A DNA stretch of 17,137 nt from an uncultured Burkholderiaceae bacterium. GTDB lineage: Bacteria; Pseudomonadota; Gammaproteobacteria; Burkholderiales; Burkholderiaceae. Both the position numbers and the translations under genes were made by a program. The number at the start of each line of letters is the position of its first letter. Position 1 is the first letter of the stretch. A model generated the notes under the pieces. That model saw only the letters and a program-made list of their open reading frames with translations. It ran no database searches and was not told the origin of the DNA. The stretch lies in NCBI GenBank assembly GCA_937871985.1, contig CALMPB010000140.1, positions 1 to 17,137 on the forward strand. Direction: 5' to 3'. Positions 7,901 to 15,764 of this stretch are shown one piece after another.

Positions 7901-10900
7901 GCGCCGGAAGGCAGCCGGCGTTGCCCGTCCAGGATCTCGATAAGCACCGAGTCCGCGTCTTGCATGGGCGGCAGCGCCGCGCAGAAGGCCGAGGCCAGTA
8001 TGTCCAGCGGCGTCACGGACAACTGCTCCGTGACACGATGCATCAGGGTATCGGCCGTCTCTCTGGGCATGCGGCATTCGGCCACGATGCGCGGCGCTTC
8101 GTTGGGCGTGAGCATCGGTTGCGCGGCTGTGCGCATGGGCGTGCTTTCCAGGGCCTCGAATGCTTCGCCTGCCGCCTGCTGATCGGCATAGCTTTCGAGC
8201 CAGTCGAGCCAGTCGCCATAGGCCACCGAGGCTTCGGGCGCCTGCGGGGAGGTAGAGCCGCCATGGAGCATGGCTTCCAGTTCGGCTGCGATAAGGGCCA
8301 GCGTGCACGCGTCGGCCGCCGCGCGGTGCAGCGCCAGCACGGCGATCTGCGGCGTTTCCGGGCCGCGTTCGACCAGGGTGGTGGCGATGAGTACGCCGGT
8401 CGCCGTGTCCAGGCCGCGGCCGAGGCGATCGGCATGCTCGGCGATCCAGTCGTCCAGCCCCGCATCGGCAAGATGCGGAGCCTCGACGGTGCGTATGGGC
8501 AACCGAGCCACATAGGCCATGATTTCCAGGCGGCTGGCTTGCTCGTCGTGAACCCAGCGCAGGCGCAATGCTTCGTGGCGTTCGGCCAGGCTTTGGATAA
8601 TGAGCGCCAGTTCGACCAGGGCCGTCCGGCGCGGCAGCACCAGGCTGGCGAGCAGGAAGGGCTGGCTTTGCGCGGGCGTTGCGACAGGCGCCAGTTCGGC
8701 CGGAAAGACGCGATCGGCGGCCATCCGCCTGGGACGGGGCTGGGCCGTGGCGGCGGCGTCGGCCAGCCGTTCGATCGTCTGCAGGCGGAATACGTCGGCG
8801 GGCGTGAGGGGCAGGCCGGTGGCGGTGGCTTGCGCGGCCAGGCGGATCGCAAGGATCGAGTCGCCGCCCAAATGGAAGAAGTTGTCGGTGACGCCGAATT
8901 GCGCTGTTTCCAGCAGTTCCTGCCAGATCGCATGCAGCGCATGTTCGGCATCGGAGCGCGGGGCGACGGACTGCGCTGCGTGATCGTAGTGGTGATCCTG
9001 AACCGGTGGCAATGCCTTGCGATCCACCTTGCCGTTCAGGTTGAGCGCGAACGCGTCGACGGTGACGTAGGCGTGCGGCAGCATGTGCGCGGGCAGCAGC
9101 GGTTCCAGGAAGCTGCGCAGTTCCGCCGCCGTGGGCGCGGGTGCGGCATGGGGCTGTATGTAGGCGGCAATGCGGCGCTCGCCACCGGCCAAGCGGGGCG
9201 CGGCCACGTGCACGTTGTTGCGCAAGGCAGGATGGCGGCCGAGCGCGACGGCGATCTCGTTCAGCTCGATGCGGAATCCCCGCAGCTTGATCTGGTCGTC
9301 CGAGCGTCCGGCGAACAGGATATTGCCGTCCGTGCGCCAGCGGCCATGATCGCCGCTGCGATACATGCGCGCTCCATCGAGTCCGCTGTACGGGTCGGGC
9401 AGGAACACGCTTGCCGTGCGCTGCGGGTCGCCGACGTAGCCGTTGGCCACGCCTTCGCCGCCGACATAGATTTCGCCGATCACGCCTACGGGCAGAGGTT
9501 GGCCGAAAGCATCGAGAATATAGACGGTACTGCCGGCCACCGGCTTGCCGATGGGCACGGACAGGCTGTCGGGGCGAAGGCCGGCGATGTCGAAGGTGGT
9601 GCTGAAGGTGGTGTTTTCGGTGGGGCCGTAGCCGTTCAGCAGCCTGAGTCCGGAGCCGGCGCCGGCGGCGAGCACCGTGCGCGCGGCATCGGGGTTGACC
9701 ACGTCTCCGCCCGTCATGACCAGCCGCTTGCCGGCGAAGACCGTCGGATCGATGCCGGCCACTTCGTGGAACAGGCCGGCGGTGATCCAGAGGAAGTTGA
9801 TGCGGCGTTCGGCCAGCGCGCGCCGCAGTCGTCCGGTGTCGAGCATATCGTCGCGCTCGACGATGACCGCGGCGCCGCCGTTGAGCAGCGGGGCCCACAT
9901 TTCGATGGTGGAGGCGTCGAACGAGGGGTTGGAGTGCACGGCGGCCCGGGTGTCGGGGCCGAAGTCCGCGAAATTGGTGTCGAGCACGAGGCGCAGGATG
10001 GCCCGGTGCGGCACCGCCACGCCCTTGGGTTCGCCCGTGGAGCCCGAGGTGAACATGACATAGGCGGCGTCCGCCGCCGCGGGCGCGCCGCCGGCATGGG
10101 CGGCAAGCGCGTCGGCCCGGGCATGCAGGGCTCGCGCATCCAGGATGTGGATGCCGCCGTAGTCCTCGCTGTCATCGTCCGGCACGATGACGGCGCGCGC
10201 GCCTACCGATGCCGCGAGGCGGATCCGGTGCGCGTGCGGGTGCGCCGGGTCGAGCGGAACGTAGATGGCGCCGATGCGCAGTATGGCCAGGATCAGGCTG
10301 ATCAACCGGCCGGAGACGGGCAGGACGAGCACCACGGTATCGCCGGCATCCAGGCCCTCCGCGGCCAGGGCGGCGGCCAGCCGCGCGGATTGTTCGGCCA
10401 GGGCTGCATAGCTGGTGGCCTGCCCGTTTTCGTCCAATGCGGTGTTTTGCGGATACCGGCGCGCCACGTCGTCGAACCGGGCGATGACCGAACTGTCGGA
10501 GGGGCAGGGGCGCAGCGGCGGATTGAAGCGGGCAATGAGGTGGCGTCCGTCTTCCTCGCCGATAAGGGGAAGGCCGCCGATGGCCTGGTCGGGATCGTGC
10601 GCCACCGCGGCCGCCACGTTGCCGAACCACTCCAGCAGGTTTTCCATGCTGGCGCGGTCGAACAATGCCGGATCGTAGCGGCACCATAGATCGAGCCGGC
10701 CGGCGCCTTGCCGGTAGACGATGGACAGGTCGGACTTGGCCGCCTGTTCCATGTGATCGTCGGCCGCGGCAAACCGGCAACCGTCCGAGGCGGCGATGGG
10801 CTCCCCGTCCGGTTCCAGCCCGCCGAACAGGATTTGCATGAGAGGAACCACGCCATTGTGCCGTTCTATGTCAATGGCCTGGACGATGCGCTGGAACGGC

Positions 10901-11910
10901 GCATCGCGATGGCGCATGCCGTCGCGGAACACGTGCTGCACGTTGTCGAGCAGCGCGTTGTACGTAGTGGCCGGCGTGCATGCCAGGCGCATCGGCAGTG
11001 TATCGACCAGCAGGCCGATCAGCGGCGCCAGTTCCGGCCGGGAACGCTTGGAGACCGGCACCGTGACGACCAGGTCGTCCAGCCCGCTCCAGCGGTGCAG
11101 GACGGCGAAGAACACCGCCAGAAAGGCCATGAAAGGGGTCGCGCCGCGTTCGCGGGCGACCCGCTCCAGTTCCTTGCTCACCGTGTCCGGCAGTTCTCGG
11201 CGAACGGTGGCGCCGGCCGGGCGCGCTGCGCCGCGCGTCCCGTCCAGCGGCAGATCGAGCAGCGCGGGCACGTCCTGCAGGGCCTGGCGCCAATAGTGCA
11301 AAGCCGGTTCGAGCGCGGGCGCGTCGGGCGCGCCGAAGCGCTCCTGCTCCCAATCGGCGAAGTCGGGGTACTGCAGCGGCAGTTCCGGCCATCGTGGAGC
11401 CGATCCGGCAAGGCTGGCGTCGTAGGCGGCGGCAAGGTCGTTGACGAACAGCGGCAGCGAAGCGCCGTCGGCAATGGCGTGGTGGAACACCATTGCCAGA
11501 GCGGTGGCGCATTCGTTGGCGGCGTTCGCGGCGCGCACGAGCGCGGCTGCCAACAGCGGCCCGTTCTGAAGGTCGAACGGCTGGGCTGCCATGTGCGTCA
11601 CCACGCCGGCCAGCTCCTGGCGCCAGGCATCGGACGTGGTGGCGTCCACGTGCAGCACAGGCAGTTCAATGGCGAGCTCGTCGGACACGGCCAGGGCGGG
11701 CACGTCATCGATCAGCGGCAGCGCCGCCCGCAATACATCGTGCCGCTGGATCACCGCCTGGAAAGCGCTGCGCAGCGCCGCCAGGTCGACGTTTCCGGTG
11801 ATTTCCACCACCAGCGGCACAGCGTACTCGGAACTGCCGGGGCGCAGCATGTCGAGATAGCGCAATTGCCGCTGCGCAAAGGACGCGGCCGAGATATAGC
11901 CGCTGGTCAT
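4939..11910 (-). CDS. NRPS, C-A-T-E*-C-T-TE, terminal synthetase
   Basis: A 2323-aa non-ribosomal peptide synthetase. Domains in order: C (about 8-450, HHAIADG 143-149); A (about 475-970, TSGSTGEPKG 621-630, GYGPTE 760-765, K961); T (about 985-1055, LGGDS with S1018); epimerization-like domain without its catalytic motifs (about 1060-1475); C (about 1485-1915, HHLLVDG 1633-1639, preceded by DIYPLSPMQ typical of C domains that follow an E domain); T (about 1950-2025, LGVNS with S1986); thioesterase (about 2045-2320, GYSLGG with S2120, D2147, H2297). By hand alignment to GrsA the A-domain code is D-A-I-W-M-G-G-T-F-K, close to the classic valine code. The last module has no A domain, so its residue must come in trans or the module is skipped. 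The TE should release the product by hydrolysis or cyclisation. The start overlaps the stop of the upstream NRPS (ATGA). Confidence 0.95.
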   Translation of the reverse strand: MTSGYISAASFAQRQLRYLDMLRPGSSEYAVPLVVEITGNVDLAALRSAFQAVIQRHDVLRAALPLIDDVPALAVSDELAIELPVLHVDATTSDAWRQELAGVVTHMAAQPFDLQNGPLLAAALVRAANAANECATALAMVFHHAIADGASLPLFVNDLAAAYDASLAGSAPRWPELPLQYPDFADWEQERFGAPDAPALEPALHYWRQALQDVPALLDLPLDGTRGAARPAGATVRRELPDTVSKELERVARERGATPFMAFLAVFFAVLHRWSGLDDLVVTVPVSKRSRPELAPLIGLLVDTLPMRLACTPATTYNALLDNVQHVFRDGMRHRDAPFQRIVQAIDIERHNGVVPLMQILFGGLEPDGEPIAASDGCRFAAADDHMEQAAKSDLSIVYRQGAGRLDLWCRYDPALFDRASMENLLEWFGNVAAAVAHDPDQAIGGLPLIGEEDGRHLIARFNPPLRPCPSDSSVIARFDDVARRYPQNTALDENGQATSYAALAEQSARLAAALAAEGLDAGDTVVLVLPVSGRLISLILAILRIGAIYVPLDPAHPHAHRIRLAASVGARAVIVPDDDSEDYGGIHILDARALHARADALAAHAGGAPAAADAAYVMFTSGSTGEPKGVAVPHRAILRLVLDTNFADFGPDTRAAVHSNPSFDASTIEMWAPLLNGGAAVIVERDDMLDTGRLRRALAERRINFLWITAGLFHEVAGIDPTVFAGKRLVMTGGDVVNPDAARTVLAAGAGSGLRLLNGYGPTENTTFSTTFDIAGLRPDSLSVPIGKPVAGSTVYILDAFGQPLPVGVIGEIYVGGEGVANGYVGDPQRTASVFLPDPYSGLDGARMYRSGDHGRWRTDGNILFAGRSDDQIKLRGFRIELNEIAVALGRHPALRNNVHVAAPRLAGGERRIAAYIQPHAAPAPTAAELRSFLEPLLPAHMLPHAYVTVDAFALNLNGKVDRKALPPVQDHHYDHAAQSVAPRSDAEHALHAIWQELLETAQFGVTDNFFHLGGDSILAIRLAAQATATGLPLTPADVFRLQTIERLADAAATAQPRPRRMAADRVFPAELAPVATPAQSQPFLLASLVLPRRTALVELALIIQSLAERHEALRLRWVHDEQASRLEIMAYVARLPIRTVEAPHLADAGLDDWIAEHADRLGRGLDTATGVLIATTLVERGPETPQIAVLALHRAAADACTLALIAAELEAMLHGGSTSPQAPEASVAYGDWLDWLESYADQQAAGEAFEALESTPMRTAAQPMLTPNEAPRIVAECRMPRETADTLMHRVTEQLSVTPLDILASAFCAALPPMQDADSVLIEILDGQRRLPSGAPRVDTLPGNLDNVLPLLAPAGALPMPERLSAIKLARQAVQAIAPAYRTLRQTFDLPAPALGLAWLPGFAEPAGLRMHSLPSFGPSVQGMLLADTIDGQLRLAWAGAEPAGGAAPLLERTAQALRAIAGLPGEGARALHTPADFPLAGLSKPELDHIIDAAPDILDIYPLSPMQEAMLVHTLAATGSLVNFEQSCVRIRGQLDHDAFRHAWTTVLERHDVLRTSFHWRGLARPLQAVHRNVSLPFTTETWPAFDPARLEAFLADDRARGFDLEHAPLLRLTLIQAAPDEAYFVSSFHHLLVDGWCLSRLEREVRAAYQTYRGRPPLFDEPVPYRAYIAWLAQADQTRSQRYFAELLSKLPSQRRLFAPSSGPATAFKTARHTLDRASSRALTAFARRRGLTLAAILHFAWGVWLSARLGRGDVVFGTTVSGRPAGLPEVDRIIGLFINNLPVRLRLEAHDSPAERLTAMQTQLGELQDHAHLSPTAVAASAGMRSGALFDTLVVVENLMSGTSAWDGAEGLMVESVHSRLKTAYDLTFIAMPGDSIALSLVQPDDHRALEDGDAVLQALAGILRALPEAAQGRIADLPRPTPREPAAGPDPLPASPLRFATRPRSTLEAAIAGALADISQDGSACAIDLDADFWRLGVNSLDLLRLAARLEQSLGRPVPISLLLEHRSVAALAQAIESGQRWTPIVPMSGTGAPARHGQQPEPFICVHPVAGDVSVFLDLAQAMPAAIPFWAIQAEGLEPGQEPLSSIEAMAQANLQALAERGMARPRWIGGYSLGGLIAFEMARQLHARGTPPERVVIIDTPAPLERVSILDPDPDRAHAQWLVRMAEVRARFQNIEPVLGFDELMTVPATERYAVATQRLHAARLLPPAAGAAWLERAHRSSLAQYRAYLAYAPVPVPEQKLPLAVIRAAAPKASDLGEHENRRLEMEDLGWRAFTHASIDTHAVVGDHVTILAPGTAPAVAQAIAGILAPDGQP
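7486..8733 (-). other. degenerate epimerization domain inside the terminal NRPS
   Basis: Residues about 1060-1475 align by pattern with an E domain: the segment after the T domain, a DILASA core, the VDGQL-like C-terminal strand (IDGQLRLAW) and the junction into a following DIYPLSPMQ C domain. The signature motifs are lost. HHxxxDG reads HRAAADA (1195-1201, bases 8308-8328), so the catalytic second His is Arg and the Gly is Ala. The EGHGRE position reads LDGQRR, RTVGWFT is replaced by a DTLPGNLDN stretch, and FNYLGQFD is not recognisable. The frame is open throughout. An unusual C domain is the alternative reading. Confidence 0.7.
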
Positions 11911-14900
11911 GGGCGCGGCTCTTGCGCGGCGCCGGGAGAGGCCGCCAGGTCGATGCGCGTGCGCTGACGCTTTGGAATGGCCGCATCCGGTTCATGCCTG
12001 GCCTGGCGTCCGGCCACCTGGCGGGCGAAGTCGCAAAGCCGGGGCGATTCGAGCAGGTCGGTCAGGTCGACGGCCACCTTGAGCTCCCGCCTCAGGCTGG
12101 ACACGATTTGCATTGCGCCCAGGGAGCTTCCGCCGATGGCGAAGAAATCGTCGAAGCGTCCTATGGAGTCATGTCCCAGGGCGGCTTGCCAGGCTCGTGC
12201 AATGGCTTGCTCCATGTCGCCTTGCGGCGCGGCCGGCTCGGCCTTGGACAATGCGGGTGCAGGCAGATTGCGGCGGTCGACTTTGCCGGCTGCCGTGTGG
12301 GGCAGGCCTTCGTGCAGCATGATGTTGTGCGGCACCATGTAGGCGGGTAGCCAGCGCTGTGCGTGGCGCATGATGGCTTCCTGGCTGGGCAGGTCGGCGC
12401 CGGCAACGTGGGCCACGATCATGCCCGCGGCCCGCTCGGCGGGATAGTGGACGACGGCAATGGCCTCCTGGACGCCGGGGCATTGCAGCAGGCAGGCGCC
12501 GATTTCGTCCAGCTCGATGCGATAGCCGCTGACCTTGACCTGGTCGTCCATGCGTCCGCGAAAGTACAGCCGTCCGTCGCCGGCCTGAGACACGCGGTCT
12601 CCCGTGCGGTAGACGTTGCGCAGGCTGGTTTCGCCGTGGAACGGATTGGCGGCGAAGCGCGCGGCCGTGAGTTCCGGCTGGTTGATGTAGCCGCCCGCGA
12701 CGCCTGGCCCCGCAATGAGCAGCTCTCCGGGAACGCCGGGCGGACAAAGCCGCCCGTGGCGATCCACCACATAGGCTCGCGAGCCGGGAATCGGCCGGCC
12801 GATCGGCACAGGTCCCGTCTGGCCCGCGATGCATCGTTCCAGGGTGGCCCACACGGTGGTTTCGGTCGGTCCGTATTCATTGGCCAACAGCGTGCCGGGC
12901 AGAACCGAGCAATGGCGTTCGACCAGCTCGCGCGGGCATGCTTCGCCGGCCACCACCGCCAGCCGCAGGCTGGCCAGCGCGCCGGGCGGCGCGGCCGACA
13001 GCAGCAGGTTCCATTGCGATGGAATCATGATGGTCTGGGTGACGCCCTGGTCGCGGATGAGAGCGGCCAGGCGGTCGGGGTCGGTGGCTTCGATGGGTCG
13101 GGGCAGAACGAGTGTGCCGCCGGCGCATAGCGTGCCGAAGATGCCGGTGACCGAACCGTCGAAGACGAGGGGAAAGGTGAGCAGAAGGATGCGGTTGGGG
13201 GTGCCGGGATAGGCGGCGTCCCTGGCGGCGACATGGTAGGCTAGATTGCCGTGGCTGACGGACACGCCCTTGGGACGGCCGGTGGAGCCCGACGTGAAAA
13301 TCGCGTAGGCCTCTTGCGTTTGCGCCGGCAAGGCCGCCGCATGAGTTTGCGGCAGTTGGACGGAACCGGATGCGCCCGCGCTCAGGTCGCCGACGGCGAT
13401 GGCGGCGCGGCCCGCCACCGTTTCGGCCGTGGCCGACAGTATTGCGGCCATGGCGGCTTCGGCGGCGATGAATTGCTTGCGGTCTTCGGGAGACTCCATG
13501 TCCAGCGGCACGTAGGAGGCGCCGCGCAGCATGACGCCCAGTATCGCGGCGATCGCCAGCGGCGAGCGTTCCAGATGCAGGCCGACGCGGGCGTTGGGGC
13601 CGACTCCTTGGGCCGCGAGGCGATCCGCGATGGCGATTGCCGTGGCGGCGAGCCCCGCATAGTCCAGACGCTGCGCGCCCTGCACGACGGCGGTAGCTTG
13701 CGGCCGGCTGGCGGCATGCTCGAGAATGGTCTGCACCACGCTGCGATCCGCGCCCGGCAGGCTTGCCGCGACTTCTTGCGTGTCCAGCAGCGATGCCGTG
13801 GTTGCCGCGGGCAGCGCGTCGATGGCGGCCACCGGCGCCTGCGCCGACTCCGGCAGGCGTGTCAGGGTTTCGTGCAGCATTTCCAGGCGCAGCCTGGCCT
13901 GGGTTTTGTCGCCATGCCGGCGGTCGAACATCAGCAGCAGGCGCAAGCCGCCGGCCTGGGCCTCCACCATCAGGTTCAGGGGCATGTCGGGCAGCGTGAC
14001 GTCGCCGCTTTCTTCCAGGGCCAGGCCGCAGCCTTTGAAGGCGCCGGCCTCGTCCAACGGGTAGTTCTGGAAGCCGACCAGGCTGTCGAACGGCAGGCGG
14101 TCGCCGGGCATGCCCAGCAGCGCGCGGAATTCGTCCATGCCGACGGCGCCGGCCTGGCGCGCGGCGACGGCGGCTGTCTGCAGGCCTTCCAGCCAGGCGG
14201 CCAGGGGCGTCTGGTCGATGTGGGCGAGTATGGGCTGGATCTGCACCTGGACGCCGACCAGTTCGGATCCGCCCTGCGCCAGATGCGGCGGACGCGAGGT
14301 CTCGACGGCGCCGAACAGGACGGTGTCGCGATTCGACATCCGGCTTTCCACGATGGCCCAAGCGCCCTGGACGACGGTGTTGACGGTGACGCGGCAAGCG
14401 CGGGCCAGGGCTTCCAGCCTGGCCGTGGCCGAGGCCGGCAGGTGCAGGGCGACGGTGTCGATGTCGGGAGCGGACGAATCGGCGGCGCGGGGCTTGCCCT
14501 CCAGGGTTTCCTCATCGAGGGAACGGGCGGCCAGCACTGTGCGCCAATGGTTCAGCGCGTCCGGCGATGGATTCGATTGTTCCCAGTCCACATAGGATCG
14601 GAATGCGGGGGCCGGCGGCTGTTGCAGGGCTTGCCCGCCGAGCCGTGCTTTGTAGTGCGCAAACACTTCGGACAGGATGACGCCGAGCGACCAGCCGTCC
14701 ACGGTGAGGTGATGGCGCGTCCACACCACCAGATGGCGGCCGGCGGCAAGGCGTATCAGGGCGATGCGCATGAGCGGCGGCTTTTTCAGGTCGAAGGGCA
14801 GGGCGCGATCCTCGGCCAGGAAGGCGTCGAGCCGTGCGCGCCAGTCGGCGTGCTCGGACCAGTCGTGCCTGCTTGTCGGAAGAATCGCCTGGCGGTGCAC

Positions 14901-15188
14901 CACCTGGAAGGGACTGGCTTTGATGTCCCAATGAAAGCCGCTGCGCAGCGCCGTATGCCGGTCGACGGCGCTTTGCCAGGCGGCGGCGAACGCCTGCTCG
15001 TCGAGCTCGCCCTGCAACACCGCCCACCACTGCCCCATGTAGAGCGGCCGATCCGGATGGGCCAGGCAGCGCACCAGCAACGCTTGCTGCATTCGCGTGA
15101 GCGGATAGGCGTCTTCGATGGGGCGTAGGGTGGGTTTTGCGGAGGAGGCCGGCAAGGCGCCGGAGCCGGAAGAAGGGGGGAGTGTCAT
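11907..15188 (-). CDS. NRPS, C-A-T module
   Basis: A single-module NRPS of 1093 aa from the preferred start. Residue numbers here count from an ATG at 15194, two codons earlier. C domain (about 25-455) with an intact HHLTVDG (161-167); A domain (about 485-980) with TSGSTGRPKG (634-643), EYGPTE (773-778) and K971; T domain (about 990-1062) with IGGSS and phosphopantetheine-accepting S1024. By hand alignment to GrsA the specificity code is D-G-T-I-V-A-E-V-W-K, nearest to the tyrosine code DGTITAEVAK. I prefer the ATG at 15188 because AGG (complement of 15196-15198) sits 7 bases away, against 1 base for 15194. It opens with a C domain, so it needs an acyl or aminoacyl donor, possibly supplied by a gene outside the window. 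It overlaps the next NRPS by ATGA, so the two are co-translated and probably act in this order. Confidence 0.95.
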   Translation of the reverse strand: MTLPPSSGSGALPASSAKPTLRPIEDAYPLTRMQQALLVRCLAHPDRPLYMGQWWAVLQGELDEQAFAAAWQSAVDRHTALRSGFHWDIKASPFQVVHRQAILPTSRHDWSEHADWRARLDAFLAEDRALPFDLKKPPLMRIALIRLAAGRHLVVWTRHHLTVDGWSLGVILSEVFAHYKARLGGQALQQPPAPAFRSYVDWEQSNPSPDALNHWRTVLAARSLDEETLEGKPRAADSSAPDIDTVALHLPASATARLEALARACRVTVNTVVQGAWAIVESRMSNRDTVLFGAVETSRPPHLAQGGSELVGVQVQIQPILAHIDQTPLAAWLEGLQTAAVAARQAGAVGMDEFRALLGMPGDRLPFDSLVGFQNYPLDEAGAFKGCGLALEESGDVTLPDMPLNLMVEAQAGGLRLLLMFDRRHGDKTQARLRLEMLHETLTRLPESAQAPVAAIDALPAATTASLLDTQEVAASLPGADRSVVQTILEHAASRPQATAVVQGAQRLDYAGLAATAIAIADRLAAQGVGPNARVGLHLERSPLAIAAILGVMLRGASYVPLDMESPEDRKQFIAAEAAMAAILSATAETVAGRAAIAVGDLSAGASGSVQLPQTHAAALPAQTQEAYAIFTSGSTGRPKGVSVSHGNLAYHVAARDAAYPGTPNRILLLTFPLVFDGSVTGIFGTLCAGGTLVLPRPIEATDPDRLAALIRDQGVTQTIMIPSQWNLLLSAAPPGALASLRLAVVAGEACPRELVERHCSVLPGTLLANEYGPTETTVWATLERCIAGQTGPVPIGRPIPGSRAYVVDRHGRLCPPGVPGELLIAGPGVAGGYINQPELTAARFAANPFHGETSLRNVYRTGDRVSQAGDGRLYFRGRMDDQVKVSGYRIELDEIGACLLQCPGVQEAIAVVHYPAERAAGMIVAHVAGADLPSQEAIMRHAQRWLPAYMVPHNIMLHEGLPHTAAGKVDRRNLPAPALSKAEPAAPQGDMEQAIARAWQAALGHDSIGRFDDFFAIGGSSLGAMQIVSSLRRELKVAVDLTDLLESPRLCDFARQVAGRQARHEPDAAIPKRQRTRIDLAASPGAAQEPRP

Positions 15189-15282
15189 GTGCATGCCTGG
15201 ATTCTGCGGCGCGTAGCTTGTGGCCTATGGCTGGCAGCACGCTGGCGGGGGAGTGTCGAGGCCAGCCGGGAATAGCGGAAAA
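15189..15282 (-). other. leader of the NRPS operon, no clear promoter
   Basis: Between the upstream terminator and the NRPS start I find no convincing -35/-10 pair. TCGACA on the minus strand resembles a -35 box but has no -10 at a usable distance. GGCTGGC (15229-15235) can pair with GCCAGCC (15261-15267), giving a possible leader hairpin. The NRPS genes may use a non-sigma-70 promoter, or read-through from the ABM gene. Confidence 0.3.
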
Positions 15283-15323
15283 CGGAGGCGCCGGGCCTTC
15301 ATGCAATGCGGGCGGCGCCTCCG
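15277..15323 (-). terminator. rho-independent terminator of the ABM gene
   Basis: CGGAGGCGCC (15283-15292) and GGCGCCTCCG (15314-15323) form a perfect 10-bp stem. On the minus strand it is followed at once by TTTTCC (complement of 15277-15282). It starts 8 bases past the ABM stop codon. The loop is about 21 bases, which is long, but stem and T-run are well placed. It separates the ABM gene from the NRPS genes. Confidence 0.75.
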
Positions 15324-15331
15324 GGGAGCGA

Positions 15332-15658
15332 TTACAGGCTTTCTATGTAGAAGCCTTCGCCTTTTACTTCGCCTTCGGTGAACTTGATGAACTGCTGAAC
15401 CCAGCTACCGCCGGTTTTGGCTTTGGGGTTGGAGGACAGAGCATCGAGCGAGGCTTCGTCTTTCCAGACGGTGGCTAGGCCGAAGACATGAGGGTCTTTC
15501 TTGGAGCGCATCAAGCCGAAGCCGATAAGGCCCGGGATATGATCGCCGGGTTTGGAACCATCGTTGGGGAGTAACGATTTTTCCAACAATGCGCGGGCTT
15601 CTTTTTCGCTGCCCGCCTTGATGTTGGCGCGTGTAATCGTTAGGAACATCTCGGCCAT
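15332..15658 (-). CDS. antibiotic biosynthesis monooxygenase (ABM) family protein
   Basis: A 108-aa protein with the size and pattern of a single dimeric alpha/beta-barrel ABM domain: an N-terminal strand FLTITRANIKAG, a helix EKEARALLEKSL, a central strand VFGLATVWKDEASLDAL, and a C-terminal helix WVQQFIKF. Members are small, mostly cofactor-free oxygenases acting on quinol- or polyketide-like substrates, or stress proteins such as YgiN; the substrate cannot be read here. The start has AAGGA 10 bases upstream. It has its own promoter and terminator, so it is a single-gene unit. Its GC is clearly lower than the flanking genes: blocks 15361-15420 and 15541-15600 have 31 and 32 G/C of 60. That may mean a different origin, or high-expression codon use. 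Fold assignment is fairly sure; a role in the peptide pathway is inferred from position only. Confidence 0.8.
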   Translation of the reverse strand: MAEMFLTITRANIKAGSEKEARALLEKSLLPNDGSKPGDHIPGLIGFGLMRSKKDPHVFGLATVWKDEASLDALSSNPKAKTGGSWVQQFIKFTEGEVKGEGFYIESL

Positions 15659-15764
15659 GATATGAAAATCCTTGTCGTTGAGGGAGAACGTGTACGAAGT
15701 ACTGCAAGGGACTGAATAGAAGCCGGATGCCGAATGAAGCGCATTGACAATGAACCGACCGCTG

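Noticed and set aside
6460..10689. Open frame of about 1409 codons on the plus strand
   Set aside because: It lies wholly antisense to the NRPS gene, whose domains are certain. The translation is Gln/Arg/Gly-rich without domain character, as expected for a shadow frame in high-GC DNA.
13251..15128. Open frame of about 625 codons on the plus strand
   Set aside because: Antisense to the C and A domains of the first NRPS, without family motifs.
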